Shown here one piece after another: positions 35,758 to 51,000 of a DNA stretch of 64,000 nt; the first letter of the stretch is position 1, and each line of letters opens with the position of its first letter. Location: positions 32,425,150 to 32,489,149 of the forward strand of contig NC_134653.1 of the NCBI RefSeq assembly GCF_030463565.1, given 5' to 3'. The position numbers were made by a program, and so were the translations under genes. This stretch comes from Pelecanus crispus. Its lineage: Eukaryota; Chordata; Aves; Pelecaniformes; Pelecanidae. The notes under the pieces are model-generated. The model had not been told where the DNA came from, ran no database searches, and saw only the letters and a list, made by a program, of their open reading frames with translations.

Positions 35758-36088
35758 CGGGAGGCGCGGGCGGGGGGCGAAGGAGGAGGCTGCCCCCGCC
35801 GCCTCAGGCCGCTGCCGCTGGCGGTAGGGGCCCGGCTGCCTCCCCCCGCAGCCTCCGTGAGGGGCCGGACCTTCCTTCGTAGGCCGCGGGGCGCCCGCCG
35901 GGGCTGAGGGGGCGGCCGGGCTGGGCCCCGCCGAGCCCGGTGCTAGCTCACCGCTTCTGGGCTGCCGTGGGCCTCGCTGAGGTGGTGCCTTCACCCGCCC
36001 TCCCGGCAGCCCCCAGCTCCCTCTCCCTGCCGAGGCCCCCCTGATATCTCTTCTGTCTTTTCTGCGGAGGTTTTTCCAGGACACGATT

Positions 36089-39000
36089 ATGAGTGATCAA
36101 ATCCAGTTCATTGTTGAGAAGCTCAATCAGGAGCCCTTCAGGAAGAACTACAATCTAATCACGTTTGACTCCTTAGAGTCAATGCAGCTGTTGCAGCTGC
36201 TCAATGATGTTCTGGGGGAGATTGACCCAAAGGTAAGGAAGGCAATCAGAGGTGCTCAGACCTGCGTTAATTATGAACATCTGAAAGGGGCTTGGCACAG
36301 AAATTTGCTTTTATTTAGGTCTGGCTCTGTATAATCTTGTGGCATGTTTCATTTACCAAAACAGCTCGTATGAATCTTCCCGGAAATAAATGTGCCTGGC
36401 AAAACTCCTTTCTGTCTATACATCCATGTGTTTTTGGCAAACCAGCAAGTGTTTCTTGGGCCAGGGATACTGGATCCCTGTTCCCCAGAGGCTGATGACT
36501 GTATTTTTCCTTGGGATACAGATCTTAACTTGGTTCATACCGACAACTGCTGTGTTCTTAAGTCAAAAGTCAGGCTGTGTCTTGCACATGTACACAGTGC
36601 AGGAACTGATTAAGAACTGAACCTCATGACTTAGCTGTTGCAATAGATATTGAATCCCTCTCCTTTGAGGCTACCAAAAGTGCATGTAAGATCAGAAAGG
36701 ATTGTTCTTACATCTGGGGCGCAGATACGTGTGCCTTGGTGTGCTTGGATATCTGACTTCCTTGGCGGAAATCATCAGTTTGTCTGCATAGATGAGGTCC
36801 CGTGAGCAGGGTAAATGTATACCTAGAATAAATTTACTTGAGTACACATACTGGAGAAAAATCCATTAGAAGAGAATTGAAATTTGGTGATAAAAAGGAT
36901 GTTCTGTATGGAGCGTCTCACTTCATTGACATATTGTGGTAAATGGATAAAGTAAATTCTATATAGAATCATCGAATGGTTTGGGTGGGAAGGGACCTTT
37001 AAAGATCATCTAGTTCCAAGCCCCCTGCCATGGGCAGGGAGAGCTTCTGCTAGACCAGGTTGCTCAACGCCCTGTCCAACCTGGCCAATTATTTTAGTAT
37101 TGCTAGTTAATTAACTTGGCTTGGGCAAACAGTGGATAATTTTTTTAAATTTTTTTTTTTTTTACTATTTAGCATGCTGTTGACATTAGAGAGGAGCTGC
37201 CGGAACAAACAGCTAAAAGAATGTTGAGTCTTCTTGGTATCCTTAAATACAAACCTCCAGGAAGTATTTCAGACTTGTAAGTATCTTTTTGTCTACAAAT
37301 CATGGTAAAACATGTTTTACAGCTTATACCGTAGCGACCTTTAATTCAGTAGCTGTGTGTATTTTTGACCTCGACTACCCCAGTGGGTATGTGTAACGCC
37401 TTGAAGACGGCTCCTCCCCTGTCCTATAGAGTATGGTATAGGGGATGCCCGCAGAAGGCTCCTGCAGGTGTGGGCTGTCCCTCGGGCCCGGCTGCAGCAG
37501 CTGCTATTGCGGAGTCAGCCAGGAGAGGGTGCCGCATGACTGGCAGGGTCAGTCCCTTCCCCATCCCTTTCAGACCAGCCACCCGAGGCTGGATTGCACC
37601 CTCCTGCGCCAGGTTATAACCCAGAAAACCCACGCTCTTCTCACATTACCTTTATTCCCGAGGAATATCGCAGAAAAGGAAGAGTCGTTGTTGCTGGCTT
37701 TAGCCTTTTGATGAGTTATGGGGTTGTTTGTCTGTCTCAAGGTAGCAGCATCGGGATTGTGAATAGCAAACTGGCATCATGAGTGTTTTCTCTTTTAACA
37801 GCATTAAGAAAATCATTAGGCAAGTGGAGAGAGAATGTCAAAATATTGCAAATTGTTCGTTCCAAGCCAGTGTTCTTTAGGTTGAGATTTACTGGTATTT
37901 TCTTTTTGTTGTTTTCATACAGGAGTGCATTTCGCCAAGGGTTAGTTGCTGGAAGCAAACCTGTAATTCATCCTGTCTTACATTGGCTTCTTCAGAGGAC
38001 CAATGAACTCAAGAAAAGAGCTTACCTGGCACGTTTCTTAGTAAAATTGGAAGTGCCAGCGGAGTTCCTACAGGATGATACTGTGGCTGACATCAACAAA
38101 CAGGTACCATTTTTCATGAATGCCAACATTTTATGTTAATTAATGAGAGTGCCAATAGGAGGAGGGATGAATGAATTGGGGAGTTACTGTTGAAATACAT
38201 GTTCAAGTGAGTTATGTTAAGAGCATGTTGGAATCAAGGGTGAGCAAAATTCATAATAAGAAATATATGTCTTGACCACCTTTCTTCCAATAACCCTGAA
38301 ATTGTGTATTAATAGGTAGCATTGAATTAAAAGGTTTTAAGCCCACTAGGTACTGGGTACTAATTAATGTTTGGAGCCATGTTGGCCAAGACAGATTTTT
38401 ATTTCTTAATTTTTAAACACTTTTTTTTGTCCTATGAACTATGACATGGATATTTTTAACTTTATAAATTACCACTTCAAACTAGTCCGGAAAATGTTGT
38501 GACCAAAAGCCATTGTCTCCTAATGATTGTATAGTATTTAGCACCTAATATTTGTATTAGCCTTATCCCACTTCTGCTTCAACCATTTATTTTTTTGTGA
38601 ATAAGTAAAAAATTTCTTTTTCCTGGGCTGACATTCCTACTCATTATGTTCCCACTTCTTTTGTGAGCATTAAATGTTGATTTTAGATAGTCAGAGTGGG
38701 TGGGTTTGAAATGTAAAGCTTAAAGTGAACCAAAGTTATGTTTTTAGATCTGTATTATCTGAGGTACATATTTACCTAATTTTTATCCAGTTTTCTGTGC
38801 CTTTTGTTATGTATAGTGACTTGCAAAATCACAGTGTTTTTGCATGTTTGTAACAGGTAACGCGATCTATTAACTGTGCACCAGCAAAGCTGTATAGTCT
38901 GACTGAAGCTTGATTAAGCCTTTTATTTTTTTGTTACCACTAACAATGTTGGATTTATAACTTGGAATAAGTAAGCAGAAGTAGCAAAGAGAGACAGGAA

Positions 39001-42000
39001 TACAGATTGTATTTTTCAGTATGTTGCAGTCTTAATGTGTATAAATATCCAACTCCATTATTTCCATTACGTAAGATGTGTTCCTTTTGGGGATTACAGT
39101 AATATAACTGTCTTATTAAACTAATGCCCTGCTGATTAATTCAAAACAGAAGCTGGGGTGATATAGTGCCTTAATGTAATTTAACATTACCGTGCAAATA
39201 TTTAGATACTAATGAATTAAAGAATTTAGCCTCAAGTATTTAGATAGACAGGCTTGCAGTAGTGTATTTTAAGAGAAACATGCAAGTCTGGAAATCTTAG
39301 AACATGGTCAAGTTTTATGGGTGTATAGAATCAAGCTCAAATGTACTTTTCTAAGTTATTTGTACTCGGAGTACTTGCCACCTTCCCAACTGCGTTGTGA
39401 TTTGGACATCAGGTTGGCTGCAGTATATAATTAAAAAGTAAGCAACTTCAGGCATAAATCTAGTTGTCCAGTCTTCAGTGAGTTGCCCTCAGGTGCCAGG
39501 AATCTTTCTTTCCGCTATAGGAACCTGGGTGTTCTTTGCTCATTTGAGTGTGTCACTTATTTCCGGCGCACATGGGGTAGGCTGCAGCTTTTATTCGGTG
39601 AAAGTGAAAAGCCTTCCCTTCGTTATGGTCTGGCAAACTGTGCTATGCCCTTGTTTGAATCTTACCATTAGTCTTGAAATTTTGTGTCCCAATAAGGAAA
39701 AGACTTACTAAACTCTCCTTTTGAAAGAGATAGAGAATCCACACAAAGGAAAGCTGTTGGACATCAGCAATCGTGAATACAGTTGCTCAGAGACTACCTG
39801 CTATTTCATTATTTGTTAAAGTACTTCTATAATGCATAAGTGATATAATGCAGGCCAGTTGCATTTTTACTCCTACTTTTTTGTAACTCATTCTTCATTG
39901 TCCAGCGTGTGCGTGCCTTATCATACCTTTATTTGCCATTTAATCAAGCTCTTTCTCTATTATCTTCTTCTCAGTAGCCATTTTATTGCTATTTTTTAAA
40001 ATTCATTCCAGCTTGTCAGTGTGTGCCTGATATTGAAACAGCCAGAAATGAACAGAGCATTCTAGATGCTGGTTCGTCAGGGTTTTGTAGAATGGAATTG
40101 CTGCTTCACTGCTCAGGGATATGATGCCTTTGTTTGAACTGGCCTTTGCCGTTGCCATTTTGTGTTCAACATTCATATCAATCGCTCTTTCCAGGAAGTG
40201 AAAAATGACTTGATATTCTCTTTTTAGATTTTTTCCATCTTATTGAATGGTTGTTTCTGTGGAGATTATCTTTCCTTGTATCTCAGCTTGCATTTCTCCA
40301 AGTTGAATCTAAATTTATTTCCTATCCATATTTCTAAACTCTTTCTGTCCCCTGTTATTTCTCTACCCACACAGACTTTCACACTGCCTCTCAGTTTAAG
40401 ATTACTGGTGGGCAATGTATTGGTGTGGAAGTAGCACACTGTCTACTTCTTTCTAACTACCAAACTACATATATCAATCTCTATATTATACTGAGGGCAT
40501 GATTATGCAATGTGTCAAAACTATTTCTCGCATAAGTCAGGTGTGCTCTTGGACCGCTTTGCTGGATTGAAGCTCAGTGCTCTATAAATTCAAGCCTCAT
40601 TGCTTCGATCAAGCATGTTGTTAGTTCAAGCTCTTCCTTTTTGGGCTGATAAATTTAAGTATGTGATATACACAGATTTATAGTTGACGAGCTTTTGTGA
40701 TGAAAAATTGCCTTTAATTCTTGGTCTCGCCATATTTCTATTTCTGTATTTACTGTCTTAGTAGTAAAGCAACATGTTGATCTGAAAATCCTTGGACACA
40801 GAGCTCATTCTGCATGGTTTTTATTTCATTTCATAGTATGAAGAACTGATGGAAGCATTTAAAAACCTACATAAGGAGTGCGAGCAGCTCAAAACATCTG
40901 GTTTATCTACTGCAGAAATAAGAAGGGTAAAAAAACCTGACAAAATCGCGCAACTTTTGTTTAGGTTTTTTTGAATGTCAGTTCTATTTTTGTTGGTTTT
41001 GTGGACTCATTGCAGTGTATAAGTTGTAGAGGTCAGAGCTGGTAGGCACTGCAGCTGCCTTTTTGAAAATGTTCTCTGTTGGCAAACAGATGAGATAGTC
41101 CTCGCTCGTGCTTACAACTGAGCTTTCTGAAGCAGATTGGGAAACAAGGCTGCCAAGCCTCTGTTCAACATGATTTTCAAATATTAGAACTCCCTTTCCC
41201 GTGAATGCAAACTGACACAAAGCCTTTTGCTTTACTGATACAGGGTAATAATTTCAGAGGGTGTTGAATGAATTAAGAGCTTAAGTCAACAAAAATGATG
41301 ATCCTGTGTGGCTAAAGTGTTAAGTAAAGATATTTGCCCTGTTTCAGCAAAATATTTAAGCATGGGTACAGCTTTCCAGTGAGACATATGGACAAGTTAA
41401 GCAAATGTTGAGAGAAGGCCTAAATTTGGAGAACTTATTTCCCTTTCTCTCATAACTATCAATCTCTGGAATCCTGCTGTTGTAAGATAGGATTAAAGGA
41501 GAATAATAATCAGATACGTGTTTTAGCACTAGAAAGTGTTTCTTCTAACACAATTTTAATACAAAAAGTGGCAGCAAACATCACTCATATGCAACTTCAT
41601 GCCAAATTGTCTGCCAGGAAGTGGGTAATGATGGTAACAATGTTTGACTGTGTCAGATGTTGAATTAATGCTGGTTTTTGCTTGGTTGTTTCCGTTTGTT
41701 TTTACTTTAGAGAAACCCACCTGCTTTTATTTTACATGTGCACACTAATGCTCAAGGATGCAGATGAAGGAATGTTAGCATAAAGAGAGTAGCAACTGTG
41801 GGGGGAAGTAAGAGAGAAGAGAGAGATTGGAATCCTGGATGTTCTGATCATAGATCAATAAAATTGTAACTGCTTTGGTGTATTCAGAGAAGAATTCTGA
41901 TTTTTGCATTAATTTGAACAGAATTTAGTCCAATCCATATTATATTGTAAATAAATTACCATTTCTTTATCTATTTTTTTCCACTTTTTAGGACATCAGT

Positions 42001-45000
42001 GCAATGGAAGAGGAGAAAGATCAACTCATCAAAAGAGTAGAGCGTCTTAAGAAGAGGGTAATAAGAGAAGTAACGCTGTTACATTTCAGTGTCATAATCC
42101 TTGGCTTGCATCTCTGATTTTGGAATGCAAACAAGGATTAAGATAAACATACTGTATGTCTAGGAAGGAATTGAATAACTAATTGACCCACAGGGAATCT
42201 CCCTAGGCGTTAGTCCAGAGCTTTTAAGAATCTTGAGTCCAGTACTTCGCTGTCATTTCTGAGTAGTAACATGTATGGAAAGGAAGTGCTAAGTGGGTTT
42301 GTGAGACATATGATCTCCTTAATGTATTTCTCAACTATCTGACAGTAACATGCACTATTTATCCACTTGCTGTAGGTGGAGACAGTACAAAATCATCAAC
42401 GAATGCTTGAAATAGCAAGACAGCTTCGCTTAGAAAAAGAGAGAGAAGAATCTTTGGCTCAACAGAAACAAGAACAAAAAAATCAGGTACTGACATAGAA
42501 GCATACCTATTAAAATAAATAGTTGTTGACATTTGTTTGGGAATCGTGCATTTAAAAAAGTACCTCAGGAACAACAGTACGGAGTTTCTCCCAACATCAG
42601 AACATCAAATCCCATTTAAAATAGAAATAGTTATGTACATTTTAAGGGAAGAGGCTTGACCCTGCAAGTTTTGAACACCTCATTCAAGATACTTGGCTGT
42701 CTCAGCTGCCACTGACATCATCATTTAGCAGTCCCAGGAAATGTTCCATGACTTACTGTTGTAGCACCCAAGAGAATTCTTTATATTTATGGTAGTGAGC
42801 AAATGTTTCCTTAGTTTGATTTGTATCTCTGTGCATCTGCACTAAGATTTCAGGGGCTGAATAACACAGCAAGTACCTCAGCTTTTCGCTGGGTGGGGGG
42901 AATATGTGTTCGGGAGCAACCTTGGGATTTTGGTCCCTCAGTTTGACAAAGATGATGTCCTAGGAAGCACTGGAAGCAGTTGACATCTGCATATAAGGGT
43001 GAGTTTTATTCCTGAGCTATGTTGTCAAAACAAGATACTTTAATAAAATCCAGTGCTGTATTGTTATATCATCTCACCAAATTCTGTAACGTGAAATTCA
43101 ACACATTAAAAGGGGAAAACCCCTGAGATTTCTAGTATTGCGGTCTATATCTGGATGTGGAATCAATGTGAATCAGTAGGCTTTCAAGCTATTGGGTCTT
43201 TGCTTGAACCTGAGTGAGATCACCAGTAAAATGAATGTGATGTCCAGCTAATTCCAGTTCTTAGTACACATCTCTCTAAATCAGAAAAATGCTAATCAAC
43301 TGGGTGGTGTTTGGCAACAAGCTTTCCCATGTGCTCTCAAGCTGGACAGTGGATTGCTGTGACAACTGAGCTGCGTTGAAGAACTGTAGTGTAAAGATAG
43401 TTATCCGCTGCAATCCTGCTTCTTGCTGGGTTTTTTTTGTCGTTGTTCTAATGTTCAAGCCACTCATATTTTTGGTTGAAAATTGTTTACTGAATTTCTG
43501 CCATAGAGAAAATATCACTTGGGAGTACAAGAATACTTTCCTTAATTAACACTAAAGAATATCAAATAAACCCAGGCCAATTGTTGAAAAATTGTTTGGG
43601 CGCGTTCCCTTGTGAAACAGATAATCACCAAATGCTTATAGCTACCATTTTTTATATCTGGGATTCTTTTTGATACTCTCTTGTTTTAGTTGTTTGAATA
43701 TGCATTTCAAAGAAATGAGCTTATGCATGTCCAATTCTCTCTCAAAAGTTGTTCCATGCAGAGCAGAGACTGCAAAGAGCACAGCTCCAGCTGAAAGAGA
43801 TGCATCATGCAGTAGTGGATTCAAAACCTGAAAGTAAGTAGTAATCTGTAAAGGCTGGGGGTTTACACTTCTTTGTTAGAAATGAAATCAAAACTGGATG
43901 GCTGTCAGTAATATGGTAGTGCCAAAAAGCATATGGGAACTTAAGAGAATCTAAAGAAAGAAACAACTTGTGTTCTAAAGGCACATGCTGGCGATCCTAA
44001 GCCTGAATGTGCCTTGCCACAAAAAGCCAGAGAGACAATCACAAGGGAAGATGATACCAGTCATATTTTTGAGGTCCACTTTTTAAAAATCTTAAAACAG
44101 TTAAATACTGAATACCAACCATAAATACTCTGCAAGAAAAAAACAGTTGGAACTACAAAGGGTTGGAAAAAGCAGAAACCTCTTAGAAAAGACAAACTTC
44201 TGATTTAGTAAGGTTTTATGTCTTTTGTGTTTGTAATTGGGCATTGGTGAAATACTGCTGCTTAAAAATTTTCTCAATGAATGTACATATACACTGAATA
44301 CCATGTTTTATTCAGTGTAGACTTGTTTTTCTAGTTACCTTCTATAAAATATTTGTTTAAAAAACTTTAAGGCGTGTTTCTTATCGTAGTGCAATTTTGT
44401 GTGGTAGTTTTGTATGGTACCAAAAATAAAGCTACTTCCTAATTAAGCATTTCTTATAGATCATGGATTATACACACACACACTCTCTCTTATATATGTT
44501 TATAAGTATATATAATATATACTAGCTATATCTATATATTAAAATTTTTGTTTACATATGAAAATACTTTGTTCTCATGATACAACTGTAGCTGATTGAG
44601 TTGTATGTTGCTGTATTACATTGGTAATAACAAGATTGCTTCTCCTCGCTTTCAGAGATATCTCAGTCTGCAAATAACCTCAGCAAAATAAATTATACTA
44701 CTTGTGGAGTAAGTTAGTAGTCTATGAACATTTATGAAAATAGCAGGTGGGAAGGAATTGCGGTTACTAGATAAATGCATAACTCGCTGTCTCCAAAGGC
44801 TACAATTTTATAACCTCTAGGTTTCTGATGATTTAATCACTTTGAAGGAAATGTAACAAGGATTAACCTGGCAGTTTGGCAACAAAACTGGGAGTCAATT
44901 TAGGGTTCAGTGTTTCAGATGTATGTGATACTTGGCAAATTGCTTAACCCTTTCCAGTTTGTCTCTTGCACTTGGTTGTTAATAACACATCACAGGATTG

Positions 45001-48000
45001 ATAGAGGTTTTATGTGCTGTTCGTACAGTCATTGGGGTTGATTTATAGGGAAATACTTTACTGTATGTGAAGTAGTGTGAACATATAAGACTCAGAATGG
45101 TCCTTTTCACAGGGCTTTTAGAGTTGCATTCTAAATTGCTATGGTAAAAAAAATGCCATAGAATTATGTTTACTGTATGTATAAATTACTTACAAAATGA
45201 TAGAATCTGACTAGTTATTGATTTAAACTTAGTAAAGAAGTCATTGTCTTACTCTTTCAAGTACACTTAATATTCCAGTTGCATCACATAACTGCTTTGG
45301 CAGCTGGTTTGAGTTAGAGAAGTTTTTTCAGTCACCACCACATTGCGTTGTTGTTACTTCGGAATTGTACTTTAATTTTTTTACAATGCTCATCAGCCAC
45401 TGAACCACAAATGGAACTAAAAGAGTATCTGAACTATCTTCTTTACTCAAAGGGACCTGCAGTGGATTTTATAACTGTTCCATTTTTGCAGTAGCTATCA
45501 GAAAGTTTATACAGCAAAGCTGTGTCAACATTTCTATTTAAGTCCCTGGGTTTTTTTAAGGCCAATGGAAACTTGATGGGTTCAGTTCGCAGAAGCAAAG
45601 GTAACATAATGAAAAGCCAGTAAATATGTCATTTAATCATTGAGATGAAAATAAAGATAAAGTTAACATATTTAATTTCCTTATCTTGACTCTTGCTTGC
45701 AGGGGAAAAAAAAGTATTTAGATGTTCCGAAGAAAAACTTGGAGTCATTACTTAAGAAAACTTGTGTTGAAATTTTGCCCAACCAAAGACTTCAGGACTT
45801 AGCTTTGTAATTGCCAATAGTAGTTACGACGACACTGCCTGTAGTAGCAATTACAGAATGCCAACTGTGTTTTTTAAATAATTGAAATTACGTGACCACA
45901 GTGCACTGAATAGGATTCCATTTATTTTAAAAGCTTTGTTGGTCTACAGTTAGCACAATTTATTTTATTTTAAAAATTTCCTTTGGCTGCAGTTTGGTAC
46001 CTCAGCTGCCTACTCATATCAAGATAGCTTGTATGCTGACAATTCAATGGCTGGTTGGTAGGTGTGGATTTTCACTGGAAGTCACATACTTTCCTTTAAA
46101 ATAATTTTCTTCTATTTTTAATACTTCAGGTGTTTTTACTTCCAAAACAAGATAAAATGGTAGAAGTTGTTGTTAACGAGTAGAAGCTTTTTTGTTTGTC
46201 TTACAGATGCATGCTGCTTTGATTACTTCATCTTATAATTAATTTAGGATGAAGTACTTTAGGGAAATAGAAAGGAACTCTTTAGGAATGCAACTAGCAC
46301 GTATTCATGAGTATCATTAACATGCAATTAGCATCAGTCTGCTTTAGCTGTGCCAGGAAAATACAGCTTATGGTTAGCAGGTTTTTAACTCTTAGAAATA
46401 TACTATTTAGAAGATTTTGTATTGTATCATGAAAAACAGTTGATTGTTATGAGATGTTTTGTAGGCTAAAATTGATCATACTGCTTTCCACAGTACGCTC
46501 CATTCCCGTTTATTAACTTCAGTACTACTCAGTATGTTGTTGAACTACGGAGAGGCAGTTGCTGCTGGTAGCACTGAGTAACATGAATTTACAGTTTCTG
46601 GGGTTTTGTTGTTGTTCCGGATACGAATAGTATTTATATTAACACTGACCACTAGTTTGAACATCCTTTTGCTTTGAATCTCTCTGCTGGCTCAAACACA
46701 AATTGTTAATGCCAAGAAGCAAACTGACTGAAATTCTTGATCTCTGTCCATTTTACAGAACATTATTGTTCACTTTATTGGCAGAAATATGAAGAAGTGG
46801 ATGACTAGCTTGAAAATATTGATTAAAAGAATGTGTTAAGATGATTGTTGTTGATAAACAGTGAAATGTGTAATTTATATACTTCATTAAGTTACTATGT
46901 AGTAATAGATTTAGAGCACTGAGAGCATCAAAGATGCTGGTTGAAGAGGAATTGCTTTGTACAGATGTCTTTTATGTCATTCTGAACACTTGATGAAAAA
47001 TAGACATTTAGGATGCTATTATTTAAATAGTCCATTTGAATGAAAACATTAACATTTTTCTTTTCTAGAAACTAGAAGCTAGGGAACTAGCTTTCCCTAA
47101 AATTCCAAGTTTAAATGATCTCCACCAACACAGCAGACCACATTACAATTAAAGTTATAGATGTATTTGGTAGAGGAGAATGGCTTAGATGGGACTTCAT
47201 TTCCATCTTTAAATCTTTAAATGATTTTATTTATTATAAAGTCACTGTTTTTATTAATATAATATATAATAAATTTCATTTATTATAAAGTCACTGTCAA
47301 TAGGTGCAAGGTCAGGGGTAAAGCACTTTCAAGCTAACTTGATAACTTTGAGAATACAAGTCTGGTTGGTAAGATTAATAGTACTGCTATGGTTGACTTT
47401 AAGACCACTGACTCTTAACTTGCACCCCATTTTGAAGAACAAACAAGGCAGCAAAAATTCAACATGACCTATGTTAAAAGGATTAAGAGGAGTTTACTGA
47501 AAGTTTTAGAAAGGAAATTAATCGGGGAATCATCGAGTATATATTTTAAGGAACAGCCAAATGCCACGGTATTCCTCTAGGAATAACGTATATGCAATGT
47601 AGTTATAGCATGTGGGACTCTTTCCTAAGAAGTGACTCTGAAAAGGACTTGTGGGTCATGGATTAAAAATGGTAGAACTGGAGCTTCCAGTGTCACAGAT
47701 TTGATGCTATCCATACATTTATTTATGAAAGGAAATGCAATAGGAGATAGGTCTGATATATCCATCACTGCAATACTGTGTCCTTTGACCAGAATTCAAG
47801 AAGAATGTTGAAAGGTCAGAGAGATTTCAGAGAGCATCAATAATAATTATAAACATGGAAACTTACAATGGCAAATTCACGAAGGTTTTTAGTTTTTCAA
47901 GGAGATATTGAAAGGATGATTTGATCATAATCTGTCAGTGTTTGCATGTCCAGGCCTCTGTTTAATACAGGGAAAATTGGAAGTGATATCATTGGAAGCT

Positions 48001-51000
48001 GTGGATGGAATAATTTCAGTAGTCTCTTACTGAGAATGATTGCAGAAAGGGAAGTGAAGGCTTTGATGTAAGTGAACGCCATGGGGAAGTCTGTTCTAGA
48101 CCTGCCTTTGTTGTGGCCTTCCTATGTGATATTAAATGAAGTGTTGGCAGATAAGTCTATAAAATGAGTGCTTCTTTTTTTCCTTTTCCTTTCTTTTTTT
48201 CCTTTTCCTTTCTTTTTTTCCTTTTCCTTTCTTTTTTTTTCCTTTTCCTTTCTTTTTTTTTCCTTTTCCTTTCTTTTTTTCCTTTTCCTTTCTTTCCCCT
48301 TTTTAAAAAAAATCAGTTATTGTTGCAAATGGTTTTGGTATAGGATGCACAATTGGTAGCCTCTAGAGGGAAAAGAAGCAGGAATCTGAGCACATGGTGA
48401 ATCAAGTTTTAGATCCATTAGCAGAATTCTGGAGGGAAACTTGCCTCTTTCCTACATGACTGAGCAAGCACGAAGAACCTCCTTCTCCCATCCCTCTCTT
48501 TGTAATAATAATAATAAAAAAAATTTGAATGGAAAACATGAGGAGCTGCTGTTAATAGCTCTCCACATGTAAATACATGGTTGGCAGAACCTTGCTAAAA
48601 TAACCTTAGGGCACAGAGCCAAACTTTCTGTGCAGCTTACGTATATAGATTTTGTAACCGTAAGTCAATGTTAAAACATTAAAAAAAGAATTTATATGTG
48701 TAATGGAAAGATTGAAAGTATGCTTGCTTTTCTTTCCTCTAGCCTGGGAATTTGAAAAGATAATATTTTCACTGAAAAGAAAATAAAAACAAGAGCTGCC
48801 TCATGGGGGTTTTTTTTAAGGTTAAGAGCAAAAATAATTCTTCGGTCGTTACTCCTCCATGTGTTGAATTGTATAGGAGGAAAAATATATCCAAAGTATT
48901 CAGGAAAGAAACTGCATCAGTCATGAGGGATGTTGACATCATCATGTCTTTCCCCATTGAGATGTCAAGTTTTAACTCGCTTCATTGCTTGTTGCGCTGT
49001 CAAGAGTAAGCATGATGCTGAAAAGAAGTTGGTAATAGCTCTCAGGTTACCTGAGAAATAAATCTAGATAGTGATCAAGGTTATGCCCTGTGAAGTCAGT
49101 AGGTCCCCGCTCTTATGGAAGCACTTGTTTAGGCATGTTTATTTCCTGAGTTTTGTGTCATAGCTACAGTAAATTATTTAGGCATGTACATTTTTATAAT
49201 AAAACTGGAGTAGTACAAGAAATAAGGTATGGGCTATATGTGCAGATTTTTTTGCTACTAAGAGGAAAACAAGAAATTAGTTTGATGAAATAAAAATATT
49301 CATACTTAATATCAGAATAATTTAATTGATATCACTTTGATTTCCACACCAAAGATCTTGGTTATAAATATCACACTGGGAGTTGTGTTCCTAGTCAGTT
49401 CTGAGGTGATAATTCAGCTCACAGTGTACGTGGGAAGCCTTGCTGCATTTGCAGAGGTGGTAGGTTTCTAGTGAGACATTGAAACGTGGTCCCTCCTGCC
49501 CAGCTCTGTCGTGGGCTGAGGAAGACTGGTATCGGGTTATTCTGGAAGAAAGAAGTGGGAAACAAGTGTGTTTCTCAGGGTATGGCTGTAGTGCCAAGTA
49601 CATAATGGCTATTGCATACGTAGAGTAACTTCACTTACCATTCTGAAACCAGTATTGATGCTGTTTGTTTGGCACAAGATAAATGACCTTTCCACAAAGG
49701 GGAAAAGATCATGTGGTAGTATCGCTTTTCATAAACACAGAAATCCACAAACTAAACTGCTGGAAAAGAGGAATTCCTGCTCATTTTTAGTTTGTGTTCA
49801 CTTTGTTAGCAACACTGCTTTCCCTAGGGTCTGTTCTCTTTCTTGTAGTTCTTGAGGCTTTCTCAAGAACTAATGGCTTATTTCCTCTCTGGCAGGTAAA
49901 CCAAGTAGTTTTCCTTTCAGTCTGAGCTGAGAACAGAGGGTGAGGAGGGGTCTATCGGTACAGTGTTTCTAGAGGTAAATAGCAGCAGAATAACGGGACA
50001 CCCTTTTCCTAGGCTTTTATTTCACTTTGTTCTGACATTCGCCCTTTGTCATTCAGTGATACGGTCGGCAGGCTTTTTAGCCTGAGAACCAAAACCTCTG
50101 CTTTCACCTACATCCTTTTCCCGTCTCTGTTTCAGCAACATCAGCTGTACTACTGTATCTCTGTACTCAAGGTTTTCTCTGCTTGTGCAGTATAGGAAAG
50201 AGATCGTGAATTTCTTGCTTTTCTTGGCATTTCATGGCAATTCCATATTCTCCCAAATATGGAGAGAACTCCTCCACCCACCCCCCAAAAAAAACCCCCA
50301 GCTCTAGCAAGTAGCTTTCAAAAGTACCTAGGATACTTAGCATTTAGTCACCTAGATCATGAAAAATATTCTGAAATACCTATTCCCACTCTCATCTGAC
50401 ATACAACTTCCAAGTCTTACTGTAGTCCTCGGCACAGGTGTCTCGGAGGAGTAATTGCATTAAACTGCCTGTTGTCAGGAGAATACTGTGTAATGTAATT
50501 TAAATAGATGCTTTATTTTATTCTGTCACATTTTCCTAGCTGTGTTTTGTTCTTATCTGTATGTACCTGTGTCTATTTATAAATTATCTGTTAAGGAGGC
50601 TAAATTACTCTCCCTAGCAAGAGTCAAGTCATCATAAGCATGGTAACATGCAGTGCACATCAGGCTTGTGTAGAGCAAAACTTACAAATGGGGTTTCTTT
50701 TCTCAACAGAATTTTTTACGTTACTTAGGAATTCCTTCTTGTTTTTTCTATTTTATTATTATTTTCAGCATTTTCAGTCTATATACTGTCCTAAGATTAA
50801 ACACTTGTTCTTACAAGAAAAAATAGGCTGCTATTTACAGAGAGGCAATTTATAAGTGTTCCAGCAATAAGAAAGACCCTTAAAGTAGGCATACATTAAA
50901 TTCTGCTCATTTTAAGGCCTTTTTAGATGCCAGATTAAAGTTTTATTTTAAGGGAGAATTTCCGAGGATTTAACAAATCCATGTGTGAGCTAGGCCAAAT

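Larger units (their letters stand above)
35330..36030 (+). promoter_or_regulatory. CpG island promoter of IFT81
   Basis: GC-rich, CpG-dense stretch immediately upstream of the IFT81 start codon. It contains NRF1, ETS-type (CGGAAGTG at 35711-35718) and X-box-like sites. The noncoding first exon must lie here and splice to the acceptor at 36078-36079, but its donor is not certain. Open frames here on both strands are GC artefacts. Confidence 0.75.

Noticed and set aside
35289-36084. Several long open frames near the IFT81 promoter on both strands
   Set aside because: GC-driven frames in a CpG island without splice sites or homology.
48168-48359. Phe/Ser-rich 63-codon frame
   Set aside because: Translation of the pyrimidine minisatellite.
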